From: Rhizobium leguminosarum bv. trifolii WSM1325
Lineage (GTDB): Bacteria > Pseudomonadota > Alphaproteobacteria > Rhizobiales > Rhizobiaceae
Length of the DNA: 64,000 bases
Direction: 5' to 3'
Assembly (NCBI GenBank): GCA_000023185.1
Contig: CP001622.1
Location: 4,254,501 to 4,318,500, forward strand
Made by a program: the position numbers and the translations under genes
In this document: in pieces, positions 27,586 to 36,266 of the stretch
Position numbering within the stretch: the first letter of the stretch is position 1
How the letters are laid out: every line of letters begins with the position of its first letter
Notes under the pieces: model-generated
What the model was told of the DNA's origin: nothing
The model's database searches: none
Seen by the model: only the letters and a program-made list of their open reading frames with translations

Positions 27586-29145
27586 TCAGGGCCGGTGCGT
27601 CACCGGCCCTCTTTCCGTCAGCTCAGTATAGGCGAGAGTCTGATCGAGATGGCGTGCGCGGAGCGACAGCAGCTTCTCGGCATAGTCGAGCCGTATCGCC
27701 GCATAGGCCGGATCCGCCGCGACATTGTCGAGTTCCATCGGGTCGTCGGCAAGATTGAAGAGCAGCGGCGGCAAGGCGGTGAAATGCACATATTTGAACC
27801 GCGCGTCGCGGATCACCGCGAGATTGCATTCGTTGGACCGCAGCCGGAAATGCTGCTCGGCCTCACCATGCGCAATGTCGCGGAAATCGAATTCCCAAAA
27901 TGCCGCGTCCCGCCAGCCCTTTCCGCTGCCACCCCTGACGAACGGCATGAGCGACCGGCCATCGAGCCCGTTCTTCGCGTCGATGCCAAACCTTTGGCAA
28001 AGTGTCGGAAAAATATCCGCAGCGCTGGTGAATTTGTCGACGACCCCACCCGCAGCACTGCTTGCGGGATCGCGGATCACCAGAGGAATATGATAGCTGC
28101 CGTCGAAGAAACCGCCCTTGCCGAGCATCCAGTGATCGCCCGCCATCTCGGCGTGATCAGAGGTGAAGACAACAAGCGTATCGTCCCAGGCGCCCGCATC
28201 CTTGAGGGCCTGCCAGATGCGGCCGAGCTGCGCATCGACCTCTGATATCATGCCGTAATAGATCGCCCGGATCGCGGCGAAATCCTCGGCGTTCCAGCCG
28301 CTGAGCGGCCCCGTTGCGCCGTGGATAAAGCTGCCCTTGTCAGCGCGCGGCATGGCATAGGCGAGGTAGGGATGGCTGACCGGTTCCGCTTCGCGGTTTG
28401 TCGCGCGGGCAAAAGCCGGTCCCTCGCCTGGCTTGACCATCCGGTTGAACGGCTCCGGCACGGAGAACGGCGGATGCGGACGTAAGAAAGAGACATGCGC
28501 AAACCACGGCCTGTCCTGTTCGCCCATCCAGCGGATGAACTCGCCGGCCAGGAAAGCCGTTTGGGTCTCGTCGCGCGAATAGGCCGGCGCCGCATTTGAA
28601 ATTTCTCCGGCTCCAGCACCAACAGGAATATGGATATCGCGGCTGACGGCATCGGCATGGCCGCGAGACCTGAGCCAGGAGAGCCACTGTCTTTCGTGCT
28701 CGGGCAGAAGCTGGCGGGCCGTAAAGCCCGGCAGCACGCCTTCGTAGCTCGTTAGATGCGGATCGCCGCCATCCATCCCGCGCGGATCGGGCGCCGTATC
28801 GGTGTAGCCGAACAGCGTCGGGTCGTATCCCGCCCGCCGGGCGGCCAGGGCCAGATTGTCGAAGCGGGCATCGAGCGGCGAACCGTTGCGGCAGACCCGG
28901 TGGTTCATCTGATAGAGACCGGTATAGAGCGTGGCCCGCGCCGGTGAGCAGGGCGCCGCGCCGGCATAGTGCCGCCGGAACAGGGTGCCTTCCCGCGCCA
29001 GAGCATCGACGCCAGGTGTCTTTACACAGGCATGACCGACAGCCGACAGGCAATCGCCGCGCCACTGATCCGCCGTGATCAGCAGGACGTTCGGCCGGCG
29101 CGCTTTCTCGATGCTGGTTGGCTCAATGCTGGTTGGATTTTGCAT
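27586..29145 (-). CDS. Sulfatase-family hydrolase, phosphonate-monoester-hydrolase-like
   Basis: Alkaline-phosphatase-superfamily enzyme of 519 residues. The formylglycine motif APCSPARATLYTG (Cys near residue 65, C-x-P-x-R) needs oxidation by a formylglycine-generating enzyme. Metal ligands are in LITADQWRGD and VFTSDHAEMAGDHWMLGKGG. Long stretches (EFDFRDI, VIRDARFKYVHFTALPPLLF, VSFLRPHPPFS) match R. leguminosarum phosphonate monoester hydrolase, so phosphate/phosphonate diesters are likelier substrates than simple sulfate esters; choline-sulfatase-like activity remains possible. There is no signal peptide. ATG 29145 overlaps the galE end by 23 bases; an in-frame ATG at 29184 would extend deeper into galE. 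galE and this gene are probably co-transcribed. Confidence 0.85.
   Translation of the reverse strand: MQNPTSIEPTSIEKARRPNVLLITADQWRGDCLSAVGHACVKTPGVDALAREGTLFRRHYAGAAPCSPARATLYTGLYQMNHRVCRNGSPLDARFDNLALAARRAGYDPTLFGYTDTAPDPRGMDGGDPHLTSYEGVLPGFTARQLLPEHERQWLSWLRSRGHADAVSRDIHIPVGAGAGEISNAAPAYSRDETQTAFLAGEFIRWMGEQDRPWFAHVSFLRPHPPFSVPEPFNRMVKPGEGPAFARATNREAEPVSHPYLAYAMPRADKGSFIHGATGPLSGWNAEDFAAIRAIYYGMISEVDAQLGRIWQALKDAGAWDDTLVVFTSDHAEMAGDHWMLGKGGFFDGSYHIPLVIRDPASSAAGGVVDKFTSAADIFPTLCQRFGIDAKNGLDGRSLMPFVRGGSGKGWRDAAFWEFDFRDIAHGEAEQHFRLRSNECNLAVIRDARFKYVHFTALPPLLFNLADDPMELDNVAADPAYAAIRLDYAEKLLSLRARHLDQTLAYTELTERGPVTHRP
29107..29136. repeat. 15-base direct duplication across the galE/sulfatase junction
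   Basis: CTCGATGCTGGTTGG (29107-29121) is repeated with one change as CTCAATGCTGGTTGG (29122-29136). The duplication encodes a doubled PTSIE in the sulfatase N-terminus and includes the galE stop codon. Confidence 0.85.
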
Positions 29146-30106
29146 GCCAGTCCCAGGCGGAGCGGATGATCTCGGACAGATCATATTGCGGCACCCAGCC
29201 GAGCACGTCGCGCGCCTTGTCGTTATTGGCGACCAGCGTATGCGAATCGCCTTCGCGACGGCCGATATATTCGACCGGGAAAGGCCGGTTCGATACGTCC
29301 TCGATCGCGCCGAGCAATTCCTTGACTGTCGTGCCGGTGCCGGTGCCGAGGTTGAGCGCGACGGAATCGCCGCCCTTCAGTAGATATTCGACGGCGCGCA
29401 CATGCGCATCGGCAAGATCCAGCACGTGGATATAGTCGCGCACACAGGTGCCGTCGCGTGTTTCGTAATCGCTGCCGAACACCTTGAAACCCTGACGGCG
29501 GCCGAGTGCCGCGTCGATCGCCAACGGTATTGCATGCGTTTCCGGTTGATGCCATTCGCCGATCCGGCCCTCGAAATCGGCGCCGGCCGCATTGAAATAG
29601 CGCAGTACCACCGAGCGCAGGCTCCTGTACTGGTCGTAATCGGCAAGCGCCTGTTCGACGATATATTTCGTCCGCCCATAGGGATTGATCGGCACCTGCC
29701 GGTGCGTCTCGTCGAGCGGCACGCTCTGCGGCAGGCCGTAGGTGGCGCAGGTGGAGGAGAATACGAAGGCGTTGATGCCGGCCGCCTGTGCCGCCGAAAG
29801 CAGTGTCAAAGTGCCGATCACATTGTTCTCGTAGAAGGAAACCGGATCCTTGACCGATTCGCCGACCTCGATCAGCGCCGCGAAATGCAGGATCGCCGCC
29901 GGCTTGTGTTTGGCCAGCACCTCGTCCAGCCGGGTGCGATCGCGAATATCGCCTTCCTCGGCCGGCCCCCATCTGACGAACTCGCGATGGCCGTTCGAAA
30001 AATTGTCGAAGACGACAGGCGTATAGCCCTTGTTCGCCAGGTCGAGGCACGTATGCGAGCCGATATAGCCGGCGCCGCCGACGACAAGAACCGTTTCACC
30101 TGCCAT
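29123..30106 (-). CDS. galE: UDP-glucose 4-epimerase (GalE/ExoB)
   Basis: 327-residue short-chain dehydrogenase-type enzyme that interconverts UDP-glucose and UDP-galactose with bound NAD, in the cytoplasm. NAD loop VVGGAGYIGSHTCLDL at the N-terminus, catalytic SSTCATYG and YGRTKYIVEQ, then the substrate-binding LRYFNAAGAD and RDGTCVRDYIHVLDLADAHV. It aligns along its full length with rhizobial ExoB, which supplies UDP-galactose for exopolysaccharide and lipopolysaccharide, so exoB is an equally valid name. The start ATG at 30106 has GGTGGTGC upstream, a modest site. The sulfatase gene overlaps its 3' end. Confidence 0.95.
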   Translation of the reverse strand: MAGETVLVVGGAGYIGSHTCLDLANKGYTPVVFDNFSNGHREFVRWGPAEEGDIRDRTRLDEVLAKHKPAAILHFAALIEVGESVKDPVSFYENNVIGTLTLLSAAQAAGINAFVFSSTCATYGLPQSVPLDETHRQVPINPYGRTKYIVEQALADYDQYRSLRSVVLRYFNAAGADFEGRIGEWHQPETHAIPLAIDAALGRRQGFKVFGSDYETRDGTCVRDYIHVLDLADAHVRAVEYLLKGGDSVALNLGTGTGTTVKELLGAIEDVSNRPFPVEYIGRREGDSHTLVANNDKARDVLGWVPQYDLSEIIRSAWDWHAKSNQH

Positions 30107-30370
30107 GCACCACCCTTATTTTTCGTTGAGAGATGGGAGAAACCTAGACGAGATACACGTCAATAAAAAGAAGGAACTGCGATCGGCGTCAACGGACAAT
30201 ACGTCAAATGCCGAAGCCACGTTCGACCGGGTGCGATCCGCCTGCGCAATATATGCCGGATCAGAAGGAAGCATAAATTATTCGCGTGATTTGCATAGCG
30301 GCCCGATCTAAGGCGCTTGCACCACCATGTGATGATCAACGGTCCGCAGCCATCAGACAGGAGAGCGCGA

Positions 30371-31015
30371 ATGAGGAAGGCATTGGTCGTTTGGGGCGGC
30401 TGGCAAGGCCATGAGCCGGAGCAATGTGCCGATATCGTCGCCGATCTCTTGCGCGAGGACGATTTTACCGTCGAGGTGACCGGCGATCTCGGCGTATTCG
30501 GATCTCCGACGCTGGCGAAAGCCGATCTGCTGGTGCCGATCATTACCGGCGAAAAGCTTGAGAAGGAGCATGCCATCGGCCTCGTCGAAGCGGTGCGCGG
30601 CGGGCTCGGACTTGCCGGCCATCACGGCGCGCTCGCCACATCCTTCAAGGAAAGCGCGCCTTTCCGCTATATCTCCGGCGTCACCTGGGTCGCCCATCCC
30701 GGCAATATCATCGACTTTCGCGTTGCCGTCACCCGCCAGGACGATCCCGTCATGGAGGGCATTCCCGATTTCGACTATCGTTCGGAGCAATATTATCTCC
30801 ATTACGATCCGACCGTCGAAATCCTCGCGACCACCACCTTCACCGGCGCCTACGATCCGGCGGCCCGCAATGTGGTGATGCCCGTCGTCTTCAAGCGCCA
30901 TTTCGGCGCCGGCCGCATCTTCTATTCCGCCCTCGGCCATGTCGCGGCCGAATTCGACCATCCCTACATGCCCCTCATCCTGCGCCGTGGCCTGAGCTGG
31001 GCCGCACGTCAGTAG
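30371..31015 (+). CDS. ThuA-like family protein
   Basis: 214-residue protein of the ThuA (trehalose-utilisation) family with a class-I glutamine-amidotransferase-like fold. Family features: MRKALVVWGGWQGHEPEQCA at the start, the loop LGLAGHHGALATSFKE, the beta stretch VTWVAHPGNIIDFRVAVT, and the end RIFYSALGHVAAEFDHPYMP LILRRGLSWA. ThuA in S. meliloti helps convert disaccharides; most homologues have no assigned reaction. ATG 30371 is preceded by AGGAGAGCGCGA. It is apparently monocistronic and divergent from galE; the 264 bases between them show no clear motif. Confidence 0.88.
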   Translation: MRKALVVWGGWQGHEPEQCADIVADLLREDDFTVEVTGDLGVFGSPTLAKADLLVPIITGEKLEKEHAIGLVEAVRGGLGLAGHHGALATSFKESAPFRYISGVTWVAHPGNIIDFRVAVTRQDDPVMEGIPDFDYRSEQYYLHYDPTVEILATTTFTGAYDPAARNVVMPVVFKRHFGAGRIFYSALGHVAAEFDHPYMPLILRRGLSWAARQ

Positions 31016-31171
31016 CGTCAGAACGATCGCCCGCGGATGAGGATCGGCAACGATATCCGGGCGACTTCGGCGGCTAAAGAACGCGCATTTCAGGCTGGAG
31101 GGCAGCCTCGGCTGATCGGCCGGCATGGGCGGCCGCTTGCCGATCGTCCGCCCGCGCCATAATTTCCCCGG

Positions 31172-31741
31172 ATGCAGGATCGCTTCTCTTTCTTCCCCGC
31201 CACCCCCGACCGCCTGGCCGACATAGAAGCGGTCTTCGACGATTGCGCCGACGGCCGGAATTGTCGCTGTGCCTACTGGTATCTTCCGAATGCCGACTAC
31301 AAGGCAGGATGGGGCGAGGGAAATCGCAACTGGTTCCGAAGCCTGCTCGCCGAATGGCGTCCGCCCGGCATTCTCGGCTATCACGACAATGAGCCGGCCG
31401 GATGGTGCGGGGTCGCACCGCGCGTCGTGTTCGACCGGCTGCGCCGTTCAAAGCCCTTTGCGCCGGTCGATGACAGGCCGGTCTGGTCGATCAATTGCTT
31501 CATCGTCCGCAAGCCGTTCCGGCGACAGGGATTATCGCAACTATTGCTGAAAAATGCGGTCGAATTTGCGACGGCAAACGGCGCCGAATGTCTCGAGGCC
31601 TATCCCGTCGACCAGGCAGCCCGTGCTTCGAACCGAGCCGAGCTTTATCCGGGAACGCTATCGATGTTTCTGGATGCCGGTTTCACCGAAGTGGCAAGAC
31701 GCCTGCCGGCCAGACCTGTGGTCCGTCTGGAATGCCGCTGA
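31172..31741 (+). CDS. GNAT-family N-acetyltransferase
   Basis: 189 residues with the GNAT acetyl-CoA motif: VWSINCFIVRKPFRRQGLSQ then LLLKNAVEFATANGAECLEA, where the RRQGLS stretch is the pyrophosphate loop. An N-terminal CRCAYWYLPNADY region with several cysteines is seen in a subgroup of these proteins. The substrate is unknown. The ribosome site before ATG 31172 is weak. It stands alone, 156 bases after the ThuA-like gene. Confidence 0.8.
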   Translation: MQDRFSFFPATPDRLADIEAVFDDCADGRNCRCAYWYLPNADYKAGWGEGNRNWFRSLLAEWRPPGILGYHDNEPAGWCGVAPRVVFDRLRRSKPFAPVDDRPVWSINCFIVRKPFRRQGLSQLLLKNAVEFATANGAECLEAYPVDQAARASNRAELYPGTLSMFLDAGFTEVARRLPARPVVRLECR

Positions 31742-31774
31742 ATATTTCGGCAACCCAGGGATTGATAATATGGC

Positions 31775-32029
31775 TTAGCGGGCCGCCTTGATCTGCCGGT
31801 CGTTCTCGACGGCGGGAGCCGCCTCGTCATAAATCCGCAGCAGCCGTCCGGCTGCCTTCAGCTTCTCGATGAGGTCGTTTCCATCAGGCGAGGCCTTCGT
31901 CAGCTCCAGCTGTTCGAACTCCCGCAGCGCCTGCGCCCAATGGCTTTCCCCACGCCCATCCGGCCTGCCTTCCGATTCCCATAGTGAATAAGCGCGCTGG
32001 CTGACCCAGGCGTCTTTATTATGACTCAT
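31775..32029 (-). CDS. DUF2934 family small protein
   Basis: 84-residue soluble protein. Its N-terminus, WVSQRAYSLWESEGRPDGRG followed by ESHWAQALREFE, is the complete DUF2934 motif found in many rhizobial small proteins; the rest is a helical tail. I take ATG 32029 (MSHNKDAW) as start, with GGGGTTGATT upstream; ATG 32059 adds ten residues without motif. Function unknown. It is convergent with the GNAT gene, with only 33 bases between the stops. Confidence 0.8.
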   Translation of the reverse strand: MSHNKDAWVSQRAYSLWESEGRPDGRGESHWAQALREFEQLELTKASPDGNDLIEKLKAAGRLLRIYDEAAPAVENDRQIKAAR

Positions 32030-32230
32030 AATCAACCCCAGCGAGAAATTTGGAAGCAATATTCGACAAGCAACAAGGTGCCAAAACCGGCTTTAGGAGT
32101 CGTTACGAGGCAGCGTTAGTTTTTAGCTAATCCGAGGTGCCCGAGGGATTATCCCGTGCACACATTCCGGGACCTTGGCCTCGTATCGCCTGCAGGGTAG
32201 GGTCAACCGCAGAAACGACAGCGATGACCG

Positions 32231-33667
32231 ATGGCAGCCAAGACAACACTTAATGCGAAGAATCTCGAATCCCTTGGTGCGCAGCGCCTTGCCGAGCTGC
32301 TGATCGAGATCAGCATGGGCAGTGCTGCCCACAAGCGACGGCTTCGAATGGAGCTTGCCGGCAATCACGGCAGCGCCGAGGTGGCGCGTGAGGTGCGAAA
32401 GCGACTTGTCAGCATTGCCCGCGCCCGCACCGTCATCAACTGGCGCAAAGTGAAAGCGCTGAAGAACGACCTGGAAACGCAGCGCAAGACGATCGCAGAG
32501 ACGGTTGCCGCCGATGATCCCCAGGAGGCGTTCGACCTAATTTGGCAGTTCCTCGCATTGGCGAATCCGATCTTTGAGAGATCCAGTGACAGCAGCAGTT
32601 CTCTCATCCAAAGTTTTCATCAGGCTTGCGAGGATGCTGCCGCAATCGCCGCCTCCGCCAAGATCGGCTCCAATGTCCTGGCCGACAAGGTGTTTAAAGC
32701 CGTCCAAGACGATGGTTACGGCCAGTACGACAACCTGATTGCGGCGATGGCGCCAGCTCTCGGCAAGGATGGTCTCGATTGCTTGAAAACCCTCTTCGTC
32801 CAATGGTCAAAGGAGCCGAAAGACAAGCCGGCTAATGACAAGCGCGAGATCATCGGCTGGGGCAGCGCAGGCCCCCTTTACGAAGATGAGATCTACGGCA
32901 CTCAGCGAGATCTGACGGTGCGCATAGCCTTGCAGGAAATTGCCGATGCCCAGGGCGATGTTGATGACTACATCGCTCTGCAACCCGAGAAAACGCGCAA
33001 GATGCCGATGATTGCGGCCGACATCGCCAATCGCCTGGTCTCGGCCGGCCGGTCCAAGGAGGCAATTGAGGTGCTGAATGAGGTCGATGCGACAGGCCAG
33101 GCCGGCATGCCATTCGAATGGCAGCGCGCGCGCGTCGAGACGCTCGAGGCCCTGGGGCGGCGAGAGGAAGCTCAAACCTATAGATGGACGTGCTTCGAGC
33201 AGTCGCTGCACGATCAGCATCTCCGCGCCTTCCTCAAGCGACTGCCGGACTTCGATGATCTGGAGGCAGAGGAGAAGGCATTCGCTTATGCCCAGGCTTT
33301 CCCGGAGGTCCACCAGGCGCTTACATTTTTCCTGAATTGGCCGGCACCCGCCGAGGCAGCGAAACTCGTGATGAGGCGGAAGGCGGAACTGGATGGCAAT
33401 CTCTATGAGCTGATGCCGGCGGCGGCCGAAGCTCTGGCGGAGAAACATCCGCTTGCGGCAACCATCCTCTTGCGCTCCATGATCGATTTCGCGCTCGATA
33501 GCGGCCGGTCCAGCCGCTATAAGCATGCGGCGAGGCATCTTGCGGACTGCGCATCGCTTGCGCCTCATATCAATGACTTCGGCGACACAAGACCCCATGA
33601 CATCTATGTCGCAGAACTTAAGCGTCGACACGGCAAGAGGCATGGCTTCTGGAGCCTGGTGACCTAA
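32231..33667 (+). CDS. DUF6880-like protein
   Basis: 478-residue soluble, mainly helical protein. The opening KNLESLGAQRLAELLIEISM, then RRLRMELAG and VAREVRKRLVSIARARTVIN, is the N-terminal signature of the family I know as DUF6880. The C-terminal half reads as helical hairpins (ADIANRLVSAGRSKEAIEVL, ARVETLEALGRREEAQTYRW) like TPR repeats, suggesting protein contacts. It ends with ASLAPHINDFGDTRPHDIYV before a basic tail. No catalytic motif is apparent. Start ATG 32231 has CGATGACCG upstream, a weak site. Function unknown. Confidence 0.75.
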   Translation: MAAKTTLNAKNLESLGAQRLAELLIEISMGSAAHKRRLRMELAGNHGSAEVAREVRKRLVSIARARTVINWRKVKALKNDLETQRKTIAETVAADDPQEAFDLIWQFLALANPIFERSSDSSSSLIQSFHQACEDAAAIAASAKIGSNVLADKVFKAVQDDGYGQYDNLIAAMAPALGKDGLDCLKTLFVQWSKEPKDKPANDKREIIGWGSAGPLYEDEIYGTQRDLTVRIALQEIADAQGDVDDYIALQPEKTRKMPMIAADIANRLVSAGRSKEAIEVLNEVDATGQAGMPFEWQRARVETLEALGRREEAQTYRWTCFEQSLHDQHLRAFLKRLPDFDDLEAEEKAFAYAQAFPEVHQALTFFLNWPAPAEAAKLVMRRKAELDGNLYELMPAAAEALAEKHPLAATILLRSMIDFALDSGRSSRYKHAARHLADCASLAPHINDFGDTRPHDIYVAELKRRHGKRHGFWSLVT

Positions 33668-33701
33668 GTCGCTTCAGATATATCACCTTCGGAGGAATTC
33701 C

Positions 33702-34262
33702 ATGACGACCACCGCCTGGCACGCCGATCCACTGACTTGGGGCACTGGACCCCGCATCTTCGAAGCCTTTCTGGAGCCGACTTGCCCCTATTCGGTCAAA
33801 ACGTTCAACAAGCTCGATGACCTGCTGAGCCAAGCCGGCGAAGACAAGATCACCGTGAAGATCCGCCTGCAGTCGCAACCCTGGCATATGTATTCGGGTG
33901 TCCTCGTCCGCTGCATCATCGCAGCCTCAACGTTGGAAGGCGGCAAGCAGACAGCAAAGAAAGTGATATCAGCCATTGCGGCCCATCGCGAGGAGTTCGA
34001 GTTTGAACGCCATGCCGGCGGCCCAAATATGGATGCGACGCCGAACCAGATCATCGAGCGCCTGGAAGGCTACAGCGGCGTCAAGTTGAAAGAGGCCTTC
34101 GCCACCCCGGATCTCGACCGGGAGATCAAGTGGCACTGCAAATATGCCCGGCAGAACGGCATCCACGTCTCGCCAACCTTCATGATCGACGGGCTGGTGC
34201 AGGCAGATATGAGCAGCGGCGATGAGGTTGTCGTCTGGGTGAAGAAGGCACTGGGCAACTGA
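33702..34262 (+). CDS. Thioredoxin-fold (DsbA-like) protein
   Basis: 186 residues; FLEPTCPYSVKTFNKLDDLL places a C-P-Y-S motif at the start of the first helix of a thioredoxin fold, and the C-terminal HVSPTFMIDGLVQADMSS contains the cis-proline loop (SPTF) of DsbA-type proteins. With a single active-site cysteine it is more like a monothiol or glutathione-S-transferase-kappa-like protein than a disulfide oxidase. No signal peptide, so probably cytoplasmic. ATG 33702 is preceded by GGAGGAATTCC. It follows the DUF6880-like gene by 34 bases and may share its transcript. Confidence 0.82.
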   Translation: MTTTAWHADPLTWGTGPRIFEAFLEPTCPYSVKTFNKLDDLLSQAGEDKITVKIRLQSQPWHMYSGVLVRCIIAASTLEGGKQTAKKVISAIAAHREEFEFERHAGGPNMDATPNQIIERLEGYSGVKLKEAFATPDLDREIKWHCKYARQNGIHVSPTFMIDGLVQADMSSGDEVVVWVKKALGN

Positions 34263-34468
34263 CGCTGGCCGAGTGCCAGAGACGGTCCCGCCCGCCTATT
34301 TGTCTCCTGCCATGAATACCATGCAGGAATCAGTGCAAGCAGCAGGGATTTTCCAACTTTGGACTTCAGGAAACACCGCGGGTGTGGCCCTGGGATGGAT
34401 GCGATCCTACCGGCCAGTCACGGAAGTATCCCGGCAATCACAAAGCGCTGATAATCCCGGGAAGCTTA

Positions 34469-34558
34469 TGGCGGAGAGGGTGGGATTTGAACCCACGATA
34501 CCCTTGCAGGTATGCCGCATTTCGAGTGCGGTGCATTCGACCACTCTGCCACCTCTCC
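34469..34558 (-). tRNA. tRNA-Ser (anticodon CGA)
   Basis: A 90-base tRNA on the minus strand. The acceptor stem GGAGAGG (34552-34558) pairs with CCTCTCC (34473-34479), discriminator G, and CCA is encoded (34469-34471). The anticodon loop ACTCGAAAT has anticodon CGA, reading UCG serine codons; the long variable arm (around ATACCTGCAAGGGTAT) is typical of tRNA-Ser. The T loop reads GGGTTCAAATCCC. Confidence 0.97.
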
Positions 34559-34862
34559 GCGGTCTGGTCGGCGCTTGTTCGGCGCGGGCGTTCTCATAAC
34601 GGGCAAATGACAGGCTGGCAAGCCGAAAAGTCGAAGCATTCCATCCTTTTGCCTTGACACCTTTTTGTCACTCGCGTATCCCGGCTGCGCAATAGGTTTG
34701 GAGAAATCCGCGCCTTGGCAATCCCGCGCTCGCGCGGGGCTTCACCGGCAGGACGAGTTCGAGGATTAGACCTCTGAAATCCCTGCTTAACTTCGACTGA
34801 TAAAAAGACAGCCACCTGCTCAATTAGCGGGGAGCGCTGGAACGAACATGAAAGGATAAAAA
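34559..34862 (+). promoter_or_regulatory. Promoter and leader region of rplU-rpmA
   Basis: TTGACA (34654-34659) and TATCCC (34677-34682) are 17 bases apart, a good match to housekeeping promoters of rhizobia. The predicted leader of about 170 bases contains a compact hairpin, CCCGCG-CTCG-CGCGGG (34723-34738), and may host autoregulation of the ribosomal-protein operon, as is known for other L21 leaders. No gene is visible in this interval. Confidence 0.55.
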
Positions 34863-35180
34863 ATGTTCGCAGTCATCAAGACCGGCGGTAAACAGTACCG
34901 TGTGGCAGCCAACGACGTGCTGACCATCGAAAAGCTGGAAGCCACCGCTGGCGACTCCATTGAATTCACCGAAGTGCTCGTGATCGGCGAAGGCGCCGAC
35001 GCTGCGATCGGTGCGCCCTTCGTAACCGGCGCCTCTGTCAAGGCAGAAGTCGTCGAACAGAACCGCGGCAGGAAGGTCATCGCCTTCAAGAAGCGCCGCC
35101 GTCAGAATTCGAAGCGTTCGCGCGGCCATCGTCAGCATCACACGGTCGTCCGTATCACGGACATCGTGGCTGCCAAGTAA
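34863..35180 (+). CDS. rplU: 50S ribosomal protein L21
   Basis: 105-residue large-subunit protein that binds 23S rRNA. It starts [20 protein letters not shown], the invariant L21 N-terminus, and has [24 protein letters not shown], the conserved basic C-terminal loop. AAAGGAT lies six bases before the ATG. It is followed 33 bases later by rpmA in the usual bacterial order; obgE, often the third gene of this operon, lies 2.4 kb farther on here. Confidence 0.98.
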   Translation: MFAVIKTGGKQYRVAANDVLTIEKLEATAGDSIEFTEVLVIGEGADAAIGAPFVTGASVKAEVVEQNRGRKVIAFKKRRRQNSKRSRGHRQHHTVVRITDIVAAK

Positions 35181-35213
35181 GATCAACGGGACAAGGTTTA
35201 AAGGAGAACTCCA

Positions 35214-35483
35214 ATGGCACACAAAAAAGCTGGCGGTTCATCGCGCAACGGTCGCGATTCTCAGTCCAAGCGCCTTGGCGTGAAGAAGTTCGGCGGCGAA
35301 GCCGTCATCGCAGGCAACATCATCGTGCGTCAGCGCGGAACTGAGTGGCATCCGGGTTCCAACGTCGGCCTCGGCAAGGATCACACGATTTTTGCGCTTA
35401 CCGCCGGCAATGTGAACTACCGAACCAAGGCCAACGGTCGCGTCTACGTGTCTGTCATGCCGAAAGCGGAAGCAGCGGAATAA
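35214..35483 (+). CDS. rpmA: 50S ribosomal protein L27
   Basis: 89-residue protein near the peptidyl-transferase centre. The N-terminus [29 protein letters not shown] is diagnostic; the tail that reaches the P site is intact, with no Firmicute-type cleavable extension. It has [20 protein letters not shown] and ends in a short acidic tail. AAGGAGAACTCCA precedes the ATG. It is co-transcribed with rplU and followed by a strong terminator. Confidence 0.98.
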
Positions 35484-35554
35484 GCCGGTAGCGCTCAAAA
35501 ACAGCCGGCGTCTCATCGACCCGGCTGGCCGTATCAGGTTCAGTCTAGAAAACA

Positions 35555-35583
35555 GGGGAGATGGGGCGCCATCTCCCCTTTTT
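35555..35583 (+). terminator. Rho-independent terminator of rplU-rpmA
   Basis: Ten-base perfect stem GGGGAGATGG (35555-35564) and CCATCTCCCC (35569-35578), four-base loop, then TTTTTC. Very strong by eye. The GNAT gene begins 27 bases later, so that gene either has a promoter inside this hairpin region or depends on read-through. Confidence 0.92.
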
Positions 35584-35609
35584 CTTTACCCCTCAAGGAG
35601 GACTGAACC

Positions 35610-36266
35610 ATGCAAGGCGAATTGTTAAGGGTAGACCAATCACGGTCTCCCCAGGAAGACCAGCGGTCTTCCACGGAGCGGCTGAGGCCGGAACGGTTAA
35701 GGACCGATTGCCCTGTCTTGTTATCGGAAAGGCTCGTCATGCGCGCGCCCCACGAAGAAGACATCGACGCCCTTGCCCATCTCGCCAATAACGCCAAAGT
35801 CGCCACCATGGTATCGCGTATGCCGCACCCTTATACCGCCGATGATGCTGCCGACTTCGTGCGTCGCACGAAAAATGGCGAGATTGGCAAGTGCGTCTAT
35901 GCGATCACCAAAGCCGAAAACGGCGCCTTTATCGGCTGCTGCGGCGTGGAGCCGCAAACAGACGGCAAAACCGTCGAGATCGGTTACTGGCTGGGCGAGC
36001 CCTATTGGAACAAGGGTTATACCACCGAGGCCTGCCATGCCCTGGTCGATATGGTGTTCAGGACCCGTCAGGACGTCGATCAGATCGACGCCCGTTGCCG
36101 GGTCATGAACGTCGCCTCGCGCCGCGTCATCCAGAAGTGCGGCTTCCAGTTCCAGGGATCGGGGCTCGCCGCCTCGCTGGCGCTCGGCAGCAACGTGCCG
36201 GTCGAATGGTACAGGCTCGACCGCAAGACCTGGATGTCCCTCCGAAGCTGGGGGAACATCGCATGA
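35610..36266 (+). CDS. RimJ/RimL-type GNAT acetyltransferase (first of two)
   Basis: 218 residues with an N-terminal polar extension of about 38 residues before the domain start VLLSERLVMRAPHEEDIDAL. Domain features: YAITKAENGAFIGCCGVEP, the acetyl-CoA loop YWLGEPYWNKGYTTEACHAL and the C-terminal NVASRRVIQKCGFQFQGSGL. This architecture is that of RimJ/RimL-like enzymes that acetylate protein N-termini or small amines. ATG 35610 has a perfect AAGGAGG upstream. Its stop overlaps the next acetyltransferase start as ATGA, so the two are translationally coupled. Confidence 0.88.
   Translation: MQGELLRVDQSRSPQEDQRSSTERLRPERLRTDCPVLLSERLVMRAPHEEDIDALAHLANNAKVATMVSRMPHPYTADDAADFVRRTKNGEIGKCVYAITKAENGAFIGCCGVEPQTDGKTVEIGYWLGEPYWNKGYTTEACHALVDMVFRTRQDVDQIDARCRVMNVASRRVIQKCGFQFQGSGLAASLALGSNVPVEWYRLDRKTWMSLRSWGNIA

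Noticed and set aside
34469..34558. tRNA-Ser as an integration site of a genomic island
   Set aside because: No repeat of the tRNA 3' end and no integrase gene within the window; flanks are housekeeping genes.
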